Origin: Exiguobacterium indicum HHS 31
GTDB taxonomy: Bacteria > Bacillota > Bacilli > Exiguobacteriales > Exiguobacteriaceae
Assembly: GCF_001939065.1 (NCBI RefSeq)
Contig: NZ_MPSZ01000002.1
Location: 219,672 to 283,671 of the forward strand
Direction of reading: 5' to 3'
DNA length: 64,000 nt
Position 1 is the stretch's first letter. Every line of letters starts with the position of its first letter. This document shows, one piece after another, positions 55,741 to 64,000 of the stretch. A program made the position numbers and the translations under genes. The notes beneath the pieces were generated by a model. That model was not told the origin of the DNA. It saw nothing but the letters and a program-made list of their open reading frames with translations, and made no database searches.

Positions 55741-57120
55741 ATGGAACAACCTACTGAACTACGGCGTGAACTCAAGACACGCCAACTCACGATGATTGCG
55801 ATGGGCTGTGCGATCGGTACCGGTCTTTTCCTCGGAAGTGGACTTGCGATCGGGCTTGCCGGACCGAGCGTTTTAATCAGTTACGCAGTCGGCGCCTTCA
55901 TCGTCTTACTTTTAATGGGCTGCCTCGCTGAAATGACGGTCGCCCATCCGACATCTGGCTCGTTCGGTACGATTGCCGAACGATACATTAGTCCATATGC
56001 CGGTTTTCTCGTCCGCTATTCATACTGGATCGCAAACGTTCTTGCGATTGGCGTTGAGGTCAGTGCGATCGCTATCTATATGAAATACTGGTTCCCTGAC
56101 GTTCCCGGGGTCGTCTGGATTCTCGTATTCGCTGCCGCGCTGATCTATATCAATGCCACGACAGTCAATACGTTCGCGACCTTCGAATACTGGTTCTCAG
56201 TCATTAAAATCAGTGCCATCTTGCTATTCATCCTGCTTGGTGCCTACTTGGTCATCGGTAGTCCAAGTCCTGAGATTGGTCCACAAAACTTCACAAATGA
56301 CGGTGGCTTCATGCCGTTCGGCTTCTCAGGTCTCTGGATCGCAATCTTCATCTCCCTGTTCAGCTTCCTCGGAACAGAATTGATCGCCGTCACTGCTGGT
56401 GAAGCGAAGGATCCAGATGTCGCCGTACCGAAAGCATTAAAAGCGACGGTCTTCCGTCTCTCGACGTTTTATGTCATCACGATTGCTTTGATGTTGATGA
56501 TCGTTCCGTGGCAACAAGCAGGCGGTGTCGATCAAAGTCCGTTCGTTAAAGTAATGGAGATGCTATCGATTCCATATGCAGGCGGTATCATGAACTTTAT
56601 CATCCTGACAGCGGCGCTATCCGCGATGAATAGTCAACTCTATGCTTCGACACGGATGATGTATTCGTTATCGAAGGCAACGTATGCTCCAAAAGTATTT
56701 GGGCGCTTGAATCGAAAAGGTGTACCGCTCTTCGCACTCGCCTTATCGACACTCGGCATTTTTCTCGCAGCGATCATCAGCAGTCAATCGAGCGTCTCTT
56801 ATCCATTCATGATGGGGATTTCGATGTTCGGGGCGATTTTCACATGGTTCATGATTTTCATCTCCCATCTGTACTTCCGTAAAGCCTGGGAACGTGAAGG
56901 TGGACGGACGTTACCGGTTCGGATGATGGGCTATCCGTATCTGACTTCCCTCGGTGCATTGTTGTTATTCGCACTCGTCCTAACGACATGGTTCACGGAT
57001 TTCCAAATCGTCTTGAAGTTTGGTGTACCGTGGTTAGTGTTCTTATCGATCGCCTATTTCTTCTGGAAACGGGCGCATCCGGAACAACCACAGACCGCTG
57101 AAAAACGAAAACTGAATTAA
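55741..57120 (+). CDS. APC-family amino-acid permease of the kynurenine operon
   Basis: A 459-residue, twelve-helix permease. ELKTRQLTMIAMGCAIGTGLF and VTAGEAKDPDVAVPKAL mark the AAT family. The ATG at 55741 follows AAGGAG directly after kynU. Its position between kynU and kynA points to tryptophan or kynurenine import. The substrate is inferred from the operon. Confidence 0.85.
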   Translation: MEQPTELRRELKTRQLTMIAMGCAIGTGLFLGSGLAIGLAGPSVLISYAVGAFIVLLLMGCLAEMTVAHPTSGSFGTIAERYISPYAGFLVRYSYWIANVLAIGVEVSAIAIYMKYWFPDVPGVVWILVFAAALIYINATTVNTFATFEYWFSVIKISAILLFILLGAYLVIGSPSPEIGPQNFTNDGGFMPFGFSGLWIAIFISLFSFLGTELIAVTAGEAKDPDVAVPKALKATVFRLSTFYVITIALMLMIVPWQQAGGVDQSPFVKVMEMLSIPYAGGIMNFIILTAALSAMNSQLYASTRMMYSLSKATYAPKVFGRLNRKGVPLFALALSTLGIFLAAIISSQSSVSYPFMMGISMFGAIFTWFMIFISHLYFRKAWEREGGRTLPVRMMGYPYLTSLGALLLFALVLTTWFTDFQIVLKFGVPWLVFLSIAYFFWKRAHPEQPQTAEKRKLN

Positions 57121-57143
57121 CTTGATAAAGGGGATGAATAGGA

Positions 57144-57983
57144 ATGACAAAGACAGATCCTACGTCTATTGAAGCATCGATTCAAACGGATTTTAAAAAA
57201 GATATGTCCTACGGGGATTATTTGCAACTAGATCCATTGCTTACGAGTCAACATCGCTTATCGGGGCATCATGACGAGATGCTGTTCATCATCATTCATC
57301 AAACGAGCGAACTCTGGATGAAGCTGATCCTGCATGAGATGCGAGCAGCGACGCAAGCGGTCGCAAACGATGATCTCGAATCGTCGTTTAAGATGCTCGC
57401 ACGCATTTCAAAGATTCAGCACCAGTTGATTCAATCGTGGAATGTTTTGTCGACCTTGACCCCTGCTGAATATCTAGAATTCCGTGATGCGCTTGGTCAC
57501 TCATCCGGTTTTCAGTCGTATCAAAACCGTCAAATCGAATTCGCGCTCGGCTTCAAGAATGAGCAGATGCTAAAAGTGTATGCGCATGACGAAACACTCT
57601 ATCCGATGATGCTCGAAGACTTGAAGACACCAAGTATCTACGACGAAACGATCCGGGCGATGGCGCGCCATGGGCTACCGATCGACGAATCCGTCCTTGA
57701 GCGTGATGTTACGCAAGACTGGACGCCGAATGCGAGTGTCGAAGCAGCCTGGGCAATTGTCTATCGTGATGTCGATCGGTACTGGGATCTGTATGAACTC
57801 GGTGAAAAACTACTCGATATCGGGAGCCAACAACAAATGTGGCGCTTCAACCATATGAGTACCGTCGAACGGATCATCGGACAAAAGCCAGGAACGGGCG
57901 GTTCGTCTGGTGTCAGTTATCTACGACGTGTGCTCGACCATCGGTTCTTCCCGGAACTGTGGTCAGTCCGCACGACATTATGA
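57144..57983 (+). CDS. kynA: Tryptophan 2,3-dioxygenase
   Basis: A 279-residue haem enzyme that opens the indole ring of L-tryptophan to N-formylkynurenine. It has [21 protein letters not shown] (substrate His in parts), [17 protein letters not shown] (substrate Arg) and the haem-ligand His in [14 protein letters not shown] (H237). Length is standard for bacterial TDO. AAAGGGG lies before the ATG. It needs haem, which hemQ elsewhere in the window helps supply. Confidence 0.96.
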   Translation: MTKTDPTSIEASIQTDFKKDMSYGDYLQLDPLLTSQHRLSGHHDEMLFIIIHQTSELWMKLILHEMRAATQAVANDDLESSFKMLARISKIQHQLIQSWNVLSTLTPAEYLEFRDALGHSSGFQSYQNRQIEFALGFKNEQMLKVYAHDETLYPMMLEDLKTPSIYDETIRAMARHGLPIDESVLERDVTQDWTPNASVEAAWAIVYRDVDRYWDLYELGEKLLDIGSQQQMWRFNHMSTVERIIGQKPGTGGSSGVSYLRRVLDHRFFPELWSVRTTL

Positions 57984-57996
57984 GGAGGATTCAGCA

Positions 57997-58620
57997 ATGA
58001 CACGATGGATTGATGTTTCACAACCACTTGATCGCCACGTCACGACGTGGCCGGGGGATACACCGTTTGAAGCAATATTGACATGGAATAAGGAAGACAC
58101 CGGTTCCGTTAACGTCGGAAAGGTAACGATGAGTCTGCATACTGGCACTCATGTCGACGCGCCGTTTCATTTTGACGATGCCGGACAAAAAATCATCGAC
58201 CTTGATCCGGATCTCTACATCGGACATGCGCGCGTCATTTACTTACCAGGTCGTACAGAAATCACAGCTTCTGATTTAGATGGCTTTGAGCTAAATGACG
58301 TCCAGCGCTTGATCATCAAAACGGATGGTTGGATCGACAAATCAACTTTCCCAGAAACGATTCCCGTCTTGACGCCAAGTCTTGCTGAACGTCTCGGCGA
58401 ACTCGGGATTTCGCTGATTGGTCTCGACTTACCAAGCGTCGATGCGATTGATAGCAAGGAAATGGCAGCCCATCACGCACTAGCGCATCATGGAGTCCAT
58501 ATCCTTGAAGGACTCGTTCTCGATGCGATCACGCCTGGTGATTACCACCTCAACGCCGTCCCACTCCCGCTCGTCGATGGCGACGGTAGTCCCGTCCGTG
58601 CCTTACTTCGTCCATACTAA
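57997..58620 (+). CDS. kynB: Kynurenine formamidase
   Basis: A 207-residue metal-dependent arylformamidase that hydrolyses N-formylkynurenine to kynurenine and formate. The metal motif HTGTHVDAPFHF and LDLPSVDAIDSKEMAAHH are diagnostic of KynB. GAGGAGG lies 8 bases before the ATG. It completes the tryptophan to anthranilate route with KynA and KynU. A terminator follows. Confidence 0.95.
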   Translation: MTRWIDVSQPLDRHVTTWPGDTPFEAILTWNKEDTGSVNVGKVTMSLHTGTHVDAPFHFDDAGQKIIDLDPDLYIGHARVIYLPGRTEITASDLDGFELNDVQRLIIKTDGWIDKSTFPETIPVLTPSLAERLGELGISLIGLDLPSVDAIDSKEMAAHHALAHHGVHILEGLVLDAITPGDYHLNAVPLPLVDGDGSPVRALLRPY

Positions 58621-58659
58621 AAAATCCGTCTAGCAGGCTTTCTGCTGGACGGATTTTTT
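58619..58659. terminator. kyn operon terminator
   Basis: AAAAATCCGTC.AGCAG pairs with CTGCT.GACGGATTTTT, flanked by A and T runs; it also serves the convergent hydrolase gene. Confidence 0.92.
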
Positions 58660-58660
58660 G

Positions 58661-59302
58661 TTACTTGGGTAGTGGTTCGAACAAACTGGCTTCGATTTGA
58701 CGAACGATATGCCCAAGGACTGCAAGCGATGGATCGATCTCGAATCCTTGATCCAGAGAATGATTCGCTCCTTCAATAACATCAATCGTCAGTTGTGAGG
58801 TGCGACACGTTTCAAGTGCCGCTTCATCATAAAACTTATCGGCTGTTCCGATGACAAGGAGTCCAGCTTGCGACGATGTGGCGATTTGTTCGACTACTTC
58901 GGCTTCAAGAACGGGTGTTAAGAAGACGAAGCGTGCTGTCTGTAGATTCGGCTTAGCAAGCAATGCCGCTAGCGGAATCGTTCCTAACGACTTTGCGATG
59001 AACTGAACGTTTTCGTATGTATGTGTCGCAAGCACTTCTGAGACGACAGCGTCGACCCGGCGCGTCATGCAGACATTCGATTCTGCGTCTGTCATCGAAA
59101 AGAGCTCTTCCGTCACATAGTGAATACAGATGACATCGATGTCTCGAGCTAGTAGTGCCATCCGGCTGTAGTAGAAGTAAGGATGGTCGTACAAATAAGA
59201 TGCTCCCGAGATCAAGAAGCAGACCTGTTTGGATCCCATTTGAAAATGATCATATGAAACGGTTGTCTGATCGACGACGATGGATGATTGTTCGATATGC
59301 AT
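58661..59302 (-). CDS. Alpha/beta-hydrolase-like protein
   Basis: A 213-residue protein with an alpha/beta-hydrolase layout: a nucleophile-elbow-like FIAKSLGTIP (Ser), acidic residue in IGTADKFYDE and His in EGANHSLDQG. The elbow KSLGT is close to GxSxG but lacks its first Gly. ATG at 59302 follows GGAGGG. Substrate unknown. Confidence 0.75.
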   Translation of the reverse strand: MHIEQSSIVVDQTTVSYDHFQMGSKQVCFLISGASYLYDHPYFYYSRMALLARDIDVICIHYVTEELFSMTDAESNVCMTRRVDAVVSEVLATHTYENVQFIAKSLGTIPLAALLAKPNLQTARFVFLTPVLEAEVVEQIATSSQAGLLVIGTADKFYDEAALETCRTSQLTIDVIEGANHSLDQGFEIDPSLAVLGHIVRQIEASLFEPLPK

Positions 59303-59382
59303 GAAATCCCTCCACACTTTTTCTAGACTTTACCATTTCAGAGATGGACTGTCATGTCTTTTTCGGCTCTCCCTTATAAACT

Positions 59383-59416
59383 AAAAAAGGCGATGCACCA
59401 CATTGGTTCATCGCCA
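59383..59416 (-). terminator. cydDC terminator
   Basis: GGCGATG.ACC pairs with GGT.CATCGCC, then six T on the - strand. Confidence 0.9.
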
Positions 59417-59427
59417 ATCCTATATCT

Positions 59428-61137
59428 TTAGCCAATCGGAGCAAACACAGACTGTTCGACTTGTTTTAATTCATAGAACGCTCCTTGTCGCGCCATCAAT
59501 TCGGTATATGTTCCGACTTCGATAACGTGACCTTGATCCATGACGATGATTTGATCCATCGCTTCAAGACCCGCTAACCGGTGACTGACGAGAACAAGTG
59601 TCGCGTCCTCTGCTCGCGTGAACAGTCGATTGAGAATCATCTGTTCCGTCAAAGCATCAACGGAAGACGTCGGTTCGTCAAGCAAGTAAAGCGAGGCTTC
59701 TCGCAAGAGCACACGAGCAATCGCTAAGCGTTGTTTTTCTCCTCCAGACAAGTTCTCGCCTTTTTCAAATACACGATCGTTTAATTCGAACGTCGTTAAC
59801 CCAACATCATCGAGCGCTTGAAGCATCGCCTCGTCCGTTGCTGCTTCGTTCGCGAGCAATAGATTATCGCGAAGCGTTCCATAAAAGTAATGATTCTGTT
59901 GCAGCACGACATTTGCGTGTTGCCACAGTCCTTCCGGATCAACCGTCTGACTCTCTTGACCAGCAATCGTTAATCCGTCTGTCGGATACATCCGTAACAT
60001 CAATTGAAGTAACGTGGATTTCCCGGAACCACTCGCCCCGACGATCGCCGTCTTCTTGCCGGCAGGAATCGAAACGGTGACGTCACGTAAGACCGGACGC
60101 GGTGCATCAGGGAACGTGAACGTCAACGCGTTCGTTTCAAAGGATGGTGCCTGATCGAGAACAAACGTGTCATAAGTTGGCTCTTCTTGCTCGGACACGA
60201 CTTCATCAAGTCGTTTTGCAGCATGACGGCTATCTTCAAAGAAGCCTGGTAAAATCGCCATCGGTGCCGCATTCTCAAAGACCGTCAGCGATGTCATGAC
60301 GAGTAAAGCGAGGAAGACCCCTTCGAGTTGTCCACTCGCGACGAGATAGGCACCGACACCAAGAACGAGCCAAGAGATGATCAGCGTCACCATCGTATTC
60401 AAGGCCAGGTTCGAGACAGCGTGTAATCCATTCCGTTTTTCTTCCTCGACATACCGTTTTGCGACGGCATTCAAGTCCTGTTCTTTTTGATCCAGTTGCT
60501 GGTAAATCTTTAAGTCACGATAGCCTTGGAACAACTCTGTCACTTCTGTCGACAGATCACCACGGCGGACACGAACCGAACGTGCGAAACGTTGTTCGCG
60601 GTACGCGAACCAACCCGGAATCAAGAAACCGGTCAGAATCAAACCAAGCAATAGAATCCCGGCAATCGTCCACGAGAAGAAACTGACGAAAAAGATCGTA
60701 CAGAAGAAGACAAGCAACAAGACGATCGGTGGATAGAGAACACGTAAGAACGTATTTTGCAGACTTTCGACGTCACCGACGATCCGGGCAAGTAAATCCC
60801 CACTCCGGTATTTGCCGAAAATTCCTGGCGCGAGCGGCTCAAGTCGACGGTAAAACGACGTCCGGATATCACTGAGGATCGTAAACGTCGCCCGGTGCGA
60901 ATAATAACGTTCCGCATATCGACTGACGGCGCGCGTCAGACTCGAAATTTTTTGCAACGCAATCAAGACGGCAAGCGTCTGGATCGGTGGCAATAAGGCT
61001 GCCTTTGAAATCAGATAACCACTTGCTGCGAATAACCCGACCGCTGTCACTCCGGCGAGGACACCGAAGAAGATCGACCAGGCGATATCGCGTTTTTGAT
61101 GCACCATCAACCGAAAGACTCTTAGTAGTTCTTTCAT
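59428..61137 (-). CDS. cydC: Thiol-reductant ABC exporter subunit CydC
   Basis: A 569-residue half-transporter: six membrane helices (to about 310), then an ATPase with Walker A GASGSGKST, signature LSGGEKQRLAIA and Walker B LYLLDEPTSSVD. The N-terminus with VGLFAASGYLISKAAL and RYAERYYSH is typical of CydC. With CydD it exports cysteine/glutathione (or haem) and is needed to assemble cytochrome bd. It overlaps cydD by 4 bases (ATGA). cydAB are not in the window. Confidence 0.92.
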   Translation of the reverse strand: MKELLRVFRLMVHQKRDIAWSIFFGVLAGVTAVGLFAASGYLISKAALLPPIQTLAVLIALQKISSLTRAVSRYAERYYSHRATFTILSDIRTSFYRRLEPLAPGIFGKYRSGDLLARIVGDVESLQNTFLRVLYPPIVLLLVFFCTIFFVSFFSWTIAGILLLGLILTGFLIPGWFAYREQRFARSVRVRRGDLSTEVTELFQGYRDLKIYQQLDQKEQDLNAVAKRYVEEEKRNGLHAVSNLALNTMVTLIISWLVLGVGAYLVASGQLEGVFLALLVMTSLTVFENAAPMAILPGFFEDSRHAAKRLDEVVSEQEEPTYDTFVLDQAPSFETNALTFTFPDAPRPVLRDVTVSIPAGKKTAIVGASGSGKSTLLQLMLRMYPTDGLTIAGQESQTVDPEGLWQHANVVLQQNHYFYGTLRDNLLLANEAATDEAMLQALDDVGLTTFELNDRVFEKGENLSGGEKQRLAIARVLLREASLYLLDEPTSSVDALTEQMILNRLFTRAEDATLVLVSHRLAGLEAMDQIIVMDQGHVIEVGTYTELMARQGAFYELKQVEQSVFAPIG

Positions 61138-62864
61138 CGTGTTTCCTCCCCTCTCTGGACGCTACGCATCCGCGCATATTCCGAATCACGCCCAAGCAGT
61201 TCATCGTGCGTGCCACGATCGACGATTCGTCCACCATCGAGGACGACGATTTGATCTGAGCGCTCGATCGTATGCAGACGGTGTGCGACAGTGATGACTG
61301 TCGCTGCTTGTCCAAGCTGTTCGATCGCTTGCTGAAGCAGTCGCTCCGTTTTGACGTCGAGTCCTGTCGTCGGTTCATCAAAGACGATGACGTTCGGTCG
61401 TTTCAAGAACGCTCGTGCCAACGCAACGCGCTGTTTCTCGCCGCCTGATAGACCACGTCCACCTTCTCCAATTACTGTGTCAATCCCTTCAGGTAACGTC
61501 GCAATCAACTCCTCGAGTCCTGCTGCCTGCGCCGCCTCAAAAATCTCTTCCGGCGTCGCTTGACGGAGTTCACCGATTGCGATGTTTTCTGCCAGCGTTC
61601 CGGCATACAGATACGGATGCTGCGAGATGTAGCTCAACTGACGGAACCAGCTCGCTTCCTCCACCTGACTGCGATTAATCCCGTCAAGCAGAATCCGTCC
61701 TTCTTTTGGATCCGCGAGTCCGGCAATCAACTGTAAGACAGTCGACTTACCGGCACCACTGCGACCGATCAACGCCACCTTTTGATACGGTTCAATCGCA
61801 AGTGTCACGTCTTGTAAGGCAAAGCGTCCTTCTTGATACGTAAAATCAACTTCATCCAAGACGATTCGTGGTGGACGGTTCATCGCAAGTTCTGATTGAC
61901 CGAAGGCAACAGGACGATCGTCTGCTGTTAGTTCGGCTGCGATCTGTTTCGCTGCCGCGACACTACCTCGTCCCGTATGGAAGGCAGCTCCCATCTCTTT
62001 TAAGGCAAGATAGTATTCTGGTGCCAACACGAGCATCAGGAACGCCGGGATGAAGGTAATGCTTTGGAACAAAATCAAGCGCAGACTGACTTCAAGTGCA
62101 ATCATTCCCATGCTGAGCATCGAGATGAACTCAAGCATCAACGACGACAAGAAGGCGAGCTTCAAGACCGTTAACGTCGCATCCCGGAAATCAAGACTAC
62201 TTTTTTCGATGACGTCACGTTGTCGTTTCGCACGACCAAATAACTTCAAGGTCGTCAGTCCTTGCAACGTATCAAGGAACGTTCCCGAGAATGCCGTCAT
62301 CTTCTCGAGTTGAGCATCCGCCCGCTTTTGCGTCATGATGCCGATGATGATGTAGAACAACGGAATGAACGGTGCTGTGATCATCATGACGAGACCAGTG
62401 ATCCAGTCATAGCTGAATGCCGCGATCAAGACCATCAAGGGAACGATCGTCGTCTGGACGACTTTCGGCAAGTACTGACTGTAGTAGCTGTCCATCTCGT
62501 CTACAGCGTCGAGCAAGACACTGACCTTCTGTCCCGCTTGCCCTTGTAGCATCATCTCGACCGAACGACCTGTGTATTTCGCGACGAGTGCTTCCCGAAG
62601 CGCCTGCTTCATGTGTGCCGATAACGTCGTACCGAGACGACCGTTCCAATACGTCACGGCGACCCGGAGCAACAGCATTCCGAGGACGACGAGTAGTAAC
62701 GGAATGACGGCTTCAAACGGTTGTTCTTTTAAGAAAATCCGATCGACCGTCAACACGATGCCGTACGATTGACCGATGACCGCAACCCCCATTAGGAAAG
62801 CTGCAATGATGAATTGAATGAGAATACTGCGTGGAATCTGGACGATTCCTTTTAATGGATTCAT
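61134..62864 (-). CDS. cydD: Thiol-reductant ABC exporter subunit CydD
   Basis: A 576-residue half-transporter: membrane domain (to about 320; YGIVLTVDRIFL near the start), then an ATPase with GRSGAGKST, LSGGEKQRVALA and VIVFDEPTTGLD. It pairs with CydC downstream. I start it at the ATG at 62864 (MNPLKGI) with AAAGGA 9 bases upstream; the longer frame to 63011 crosses the promoter region. A Rex-like site lies upstream, matching redox control of Bacillus cyd genes. Confidence 0.92.
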   Translation of the reverse strand: MNPLKGIVQIPRSILIQFIIAAFLMGVAVIGQSYGIVLTVDRIFLKEQPFEAVIPLLLVVLGMLLLRVAVTYWNGRLGTTLSAHMKQALREALVAKYTGRSVEMMLQGQAGQKVSVLLDAVDEMDSYYSQYLPKVVQTTIVPLMVLIAAFSYDWITGLVMMITAPFIPLFYIIIGIMTQKRADAQLEKMTAFSGTFLDTLQGLTTLKLFGRAKRQRDVIEKSSLDFRDATLTVLKLAFLSSLMLEFISMLSMGMIALEVSLRLILFQSITFIPAFLMLVLAPEYYLALKEMGAAFHTGRGSVAAAKQIAAELTADDRPVAFGQSELAMNRPPRIVLDEVDFTYQEGRFALQDVTLAIEPYQKVALIGRSGAGKSTVLQLIAGLADPKEGRILLDGINRSQVEEASWFRQLSYISQHPYLYAGTLAENIAIGELRQATPEEIFEAAQAAGLEELIATLPEGIDTVIGEGGRGLSGGEKQRVALARAFLKRPNVIVFDEPTTGLDVKTERLLQQAIEQLGQAATVITVAHRLHTIERSDQIVVLDGGRIVDRGTHDELLGRDSEYARMRSVQRGEETR

Positions 62865-62877
62865 ATACAAACGTCCT

Positions 62878-62934
62878 TTCACAAAGTGTGAACGACTTTT
62901 AGTGAATATTTTCACATATCGTACATTTAGTATA
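62878..62934 (-). promoter_or_regulatory. cydD promoter region with Rex-like and second palindrome
   Basis: A TATACT -10 box (62929-62934, - strand). TAGTGAATATTTTCACAT (62900-62917) resembles the Rex consensus TTGTGAAATATTTCACAA. TTCACA-AAG-TGTGAA (62878-62892) is a perfect palindrome between it and the start codon. The remaining gap to 63072 holds the divergent Rrf2 promoter. Confidence 0.6.
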
Positions 62935-63072
62935 CCGAATCCGGAACGGGGATGCCATGCAGATGCTGTCGAAAAGGTGTGACGGTTTTGTGAGAGCATA
63001 AAACTCGACAATTCTTTCGAATGAAACTATTATGGATATACATTATCCACGTTTAACGAAAGGGGACTTCTC

Positions 63073-63555
63073 ATGCAAATGAAAACCGGGGTCGAGCAAT
63101 CCGTCTACGCGATGTTGCTTTTGACCTTCCTTCCGGATCGCGCTGTGTTGCCCGGTGAATTCATCAGCCAGCAACTTGGTGCCTCGCCGACTTATTTCCA
63201 AAAGCTCTTACGAAAACTCGTCCAGGCGGATCTGTTGTATTCCGTACCGGGTGTCAAAGGTGGCTTTCGCTTACGACGTCCGGCAGACGAAATTCAAATC
63301 TTTGACATTTATCAAGCGATCGAGGGCAAGCAGACGTTGTATGTGTCAAGCGGTGTCTTTGAGGATTTGATGGGAATTCAGGAACAGGAAATCGGTCTAC
63401 TCTCGAATCTGATGACAGAAGCGGAAGAGGCGTGGCAATCGACGTTGAAGCGCGAATCGATTGGCTCGATCCGTCAAGCAATCGACGCCTCCTGTCCACC
63501 GGAACATTTAGAACGGTTGCATGCGTTAATCACAGACCGGATGATGACACTTTAA
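63073..63555 (+). CDS. Rrf2-family transcriptional regulator
   Basis: A 160-residue winged-helix protein. The DNA-binding part has ASPTYFQKLLRKLVQADLL and VPGVKGGFRLRRPADEI, typical of Rrf2. It lacks the three clustered Cys that bind Fe-S in IscR/NsrR (one Cys only, near residue 139), so it is of the YwnA-like type. AAAGGGG lies before the ATG. It is divergent from cydD and followed by a SnoaL-like gene. Confidence 0.88.
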   Translation: MQMKTGVEQSVYAMLLLTFLPDRAVLPGEFISQQLGASPTYFQKLLRKLVQADLLYSVPGVKGGFRLRRPADEIQIFDIYQAIEGKQTLYVSSGVFEDLMGIQEQEIGLLSNLMTEAEEAWQSTLKRESIGSIRQAIDASCPPEHLERLHALITDRMMTL

Positions 63556-63577
63556 TGAACAGAAAGAGGTTTTTACT

Positions 63578-63946
63578 ATGGTATTGAATCGTTATTTCGA
63601 CTTATTCGACGCGTCACGCACGGACGCACAAGCTTTTGAGGATCTCGTTTCCTTATTCACGACAGACATCACGTTCGTTCTGAACGGACAACCAAAGCAC
63701 GGCATCGACGCCTGGAAACAGTTCGTCCGTCATGTGTTCACGGCGAATCAGGATATTAAGCACATGTATGCGGGCTGGGAAGAAACAACACCCGGAACGT
63801 ATGAAACACGCTGGGCAGTTTGCGGAAAACGGGCAGACGGTAGTGTCTTCACACAAGACGGAAAAGATATCGCACGTCTCGATGAAAACGGACGGATCGC
63901 TTACCTGGAGAACGTTCCAGATGATCCGACGATGTTCCGTTCATAA
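63578..63946 (+). CDS. SnoaL/NTF2-like small protein
   Basis: A 122-residue alpha+beta barrel protein. LNRYFDLFDASRTD and the sheet part with YETRWAVCGKRADG resemble SnoaL-like and NTF2-like proteins, which bind or isomerise small hydrophobic ligands. It sits 22 bases after the Rrf2 gene with AGAGG before the ATG, so it is probably that regulator's co-transcribed target. Function unknown. Confidence 0.8.
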   Translation: MVLNRYFDLFDASRTDAQAFEDLVSLFTTDITFVLNGQPKHGIDAWKQFVRHVFTANQDIKHMYAGWEETTPGTYETRWAVCGKRADGSVFTQDGKDIARLDENGRIAYLENVPDDPTMFRS

Positions 63947-63962
63947 GATTACTTTTAAATAC

Positions 63963-64000
63963 CAAAAAAACCTGTGTTCCGCGAAAGCAGAACACAGGTT
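63963..64000 (+). terminator. Terminator hairpin at the window edge
   Basis: AACCTGTGTTC pairs with GAACACAGGTT. Any T-run lies beyond the end of the window. Confidence 0.7.

Noticed and set aside
62865..63011. 49-residue N-terminal extension of CydD
   Set aside because: It crosses the promoter and operator region and has no family similarity.

Overview
The window looks like chromosomal core sequence of a mesophilic or cold-tolerant Bacillales bacterium, most probably Exiguobacterium. The evidence is moderate GC content, strong AGGAGG-type ribosome binding sites, Bacillus-type gene pairs (yuaF-floT, xpt-pbuX behind a guanine riboswitch, pta beside hemQ, glcU-gdh, the YwdK and YwdI families) and catabolite (cre), Fur-like and Rex-like sites. 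The genus is inferred from general resemblance, not from a search. I found no rRNA, tRNA, insertion sequence, phage gene or CRISPR array.

Layout. 1-3.7 kb: the 3' end of a degV gene, then a five-gene overlapping leftward unit (small helical protein, yuaF, floT flotillin, two unknown membrane proteins). 3.8-8.0 kb: a Bcr-type exporter, a tandem HD-domain protein and two TerC-family metal exporters. 8.3-13.7 kb: folE2, a LytS/LytT-type two-component system and its likely target cstA. 13.8-18.1 kb: a T-box-controlled operon (SAM-hydrolysing DUF62 enzyme plus a complete ECF transporter) whose specifier reads as methionine. 18.1-25.4 kb: a GDYXXLXY/DUF2157 pair, a chemoreceptor, a rhodanese and an amino-acid permease with a cre site. 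24.1-28.6 kb: xpt-pbuX with riboswitch, pta, hemQ and an overlooked 49-residue protein. 28.7-38.8 kb: small membrane proteins, an AarF kinase, glcU-gdh-CDF, a nuclease lipoprotein, an atypical SDR, a Gfo/Idh/MocA dehydrogenase and glpD. 38.8-45 kb: two permeases (one behind a lysine riboswitch), a DUF2252 protein and msrAB. 45-53.7 kb: marR, a diguanylate cyclase, a tetR divergent from a drug-efflux pair with a terminator in its leader, a nitroreductase with a Fur box, and an MFS exporter. 53.7-58.6 kb: a tetR divergent from a kynU-permease-kynA-kynB operon converting tryptophan to anthranilate. 58.7-64 kb: a hydrolase, cydDC with a Rex-like site, an Rrf2 regulator and a SnoaL-like protein.

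The main theme is nutrient uptake under RNA or catabolite control: methionine T-box (ECF), lysine riboswitch (LysP), guanine riboswitch (xpt-pbuX), and cre sites on lytST, cstA and a permease. The least ordinary parts are the T-box/DUF62/ECF operon with an internal 17-bp hairpin, the early terminator before the HlyD-EmrB pump, the Fur-box nitroreductase, the regulated kynurenine operon and the extended flotillin operon.
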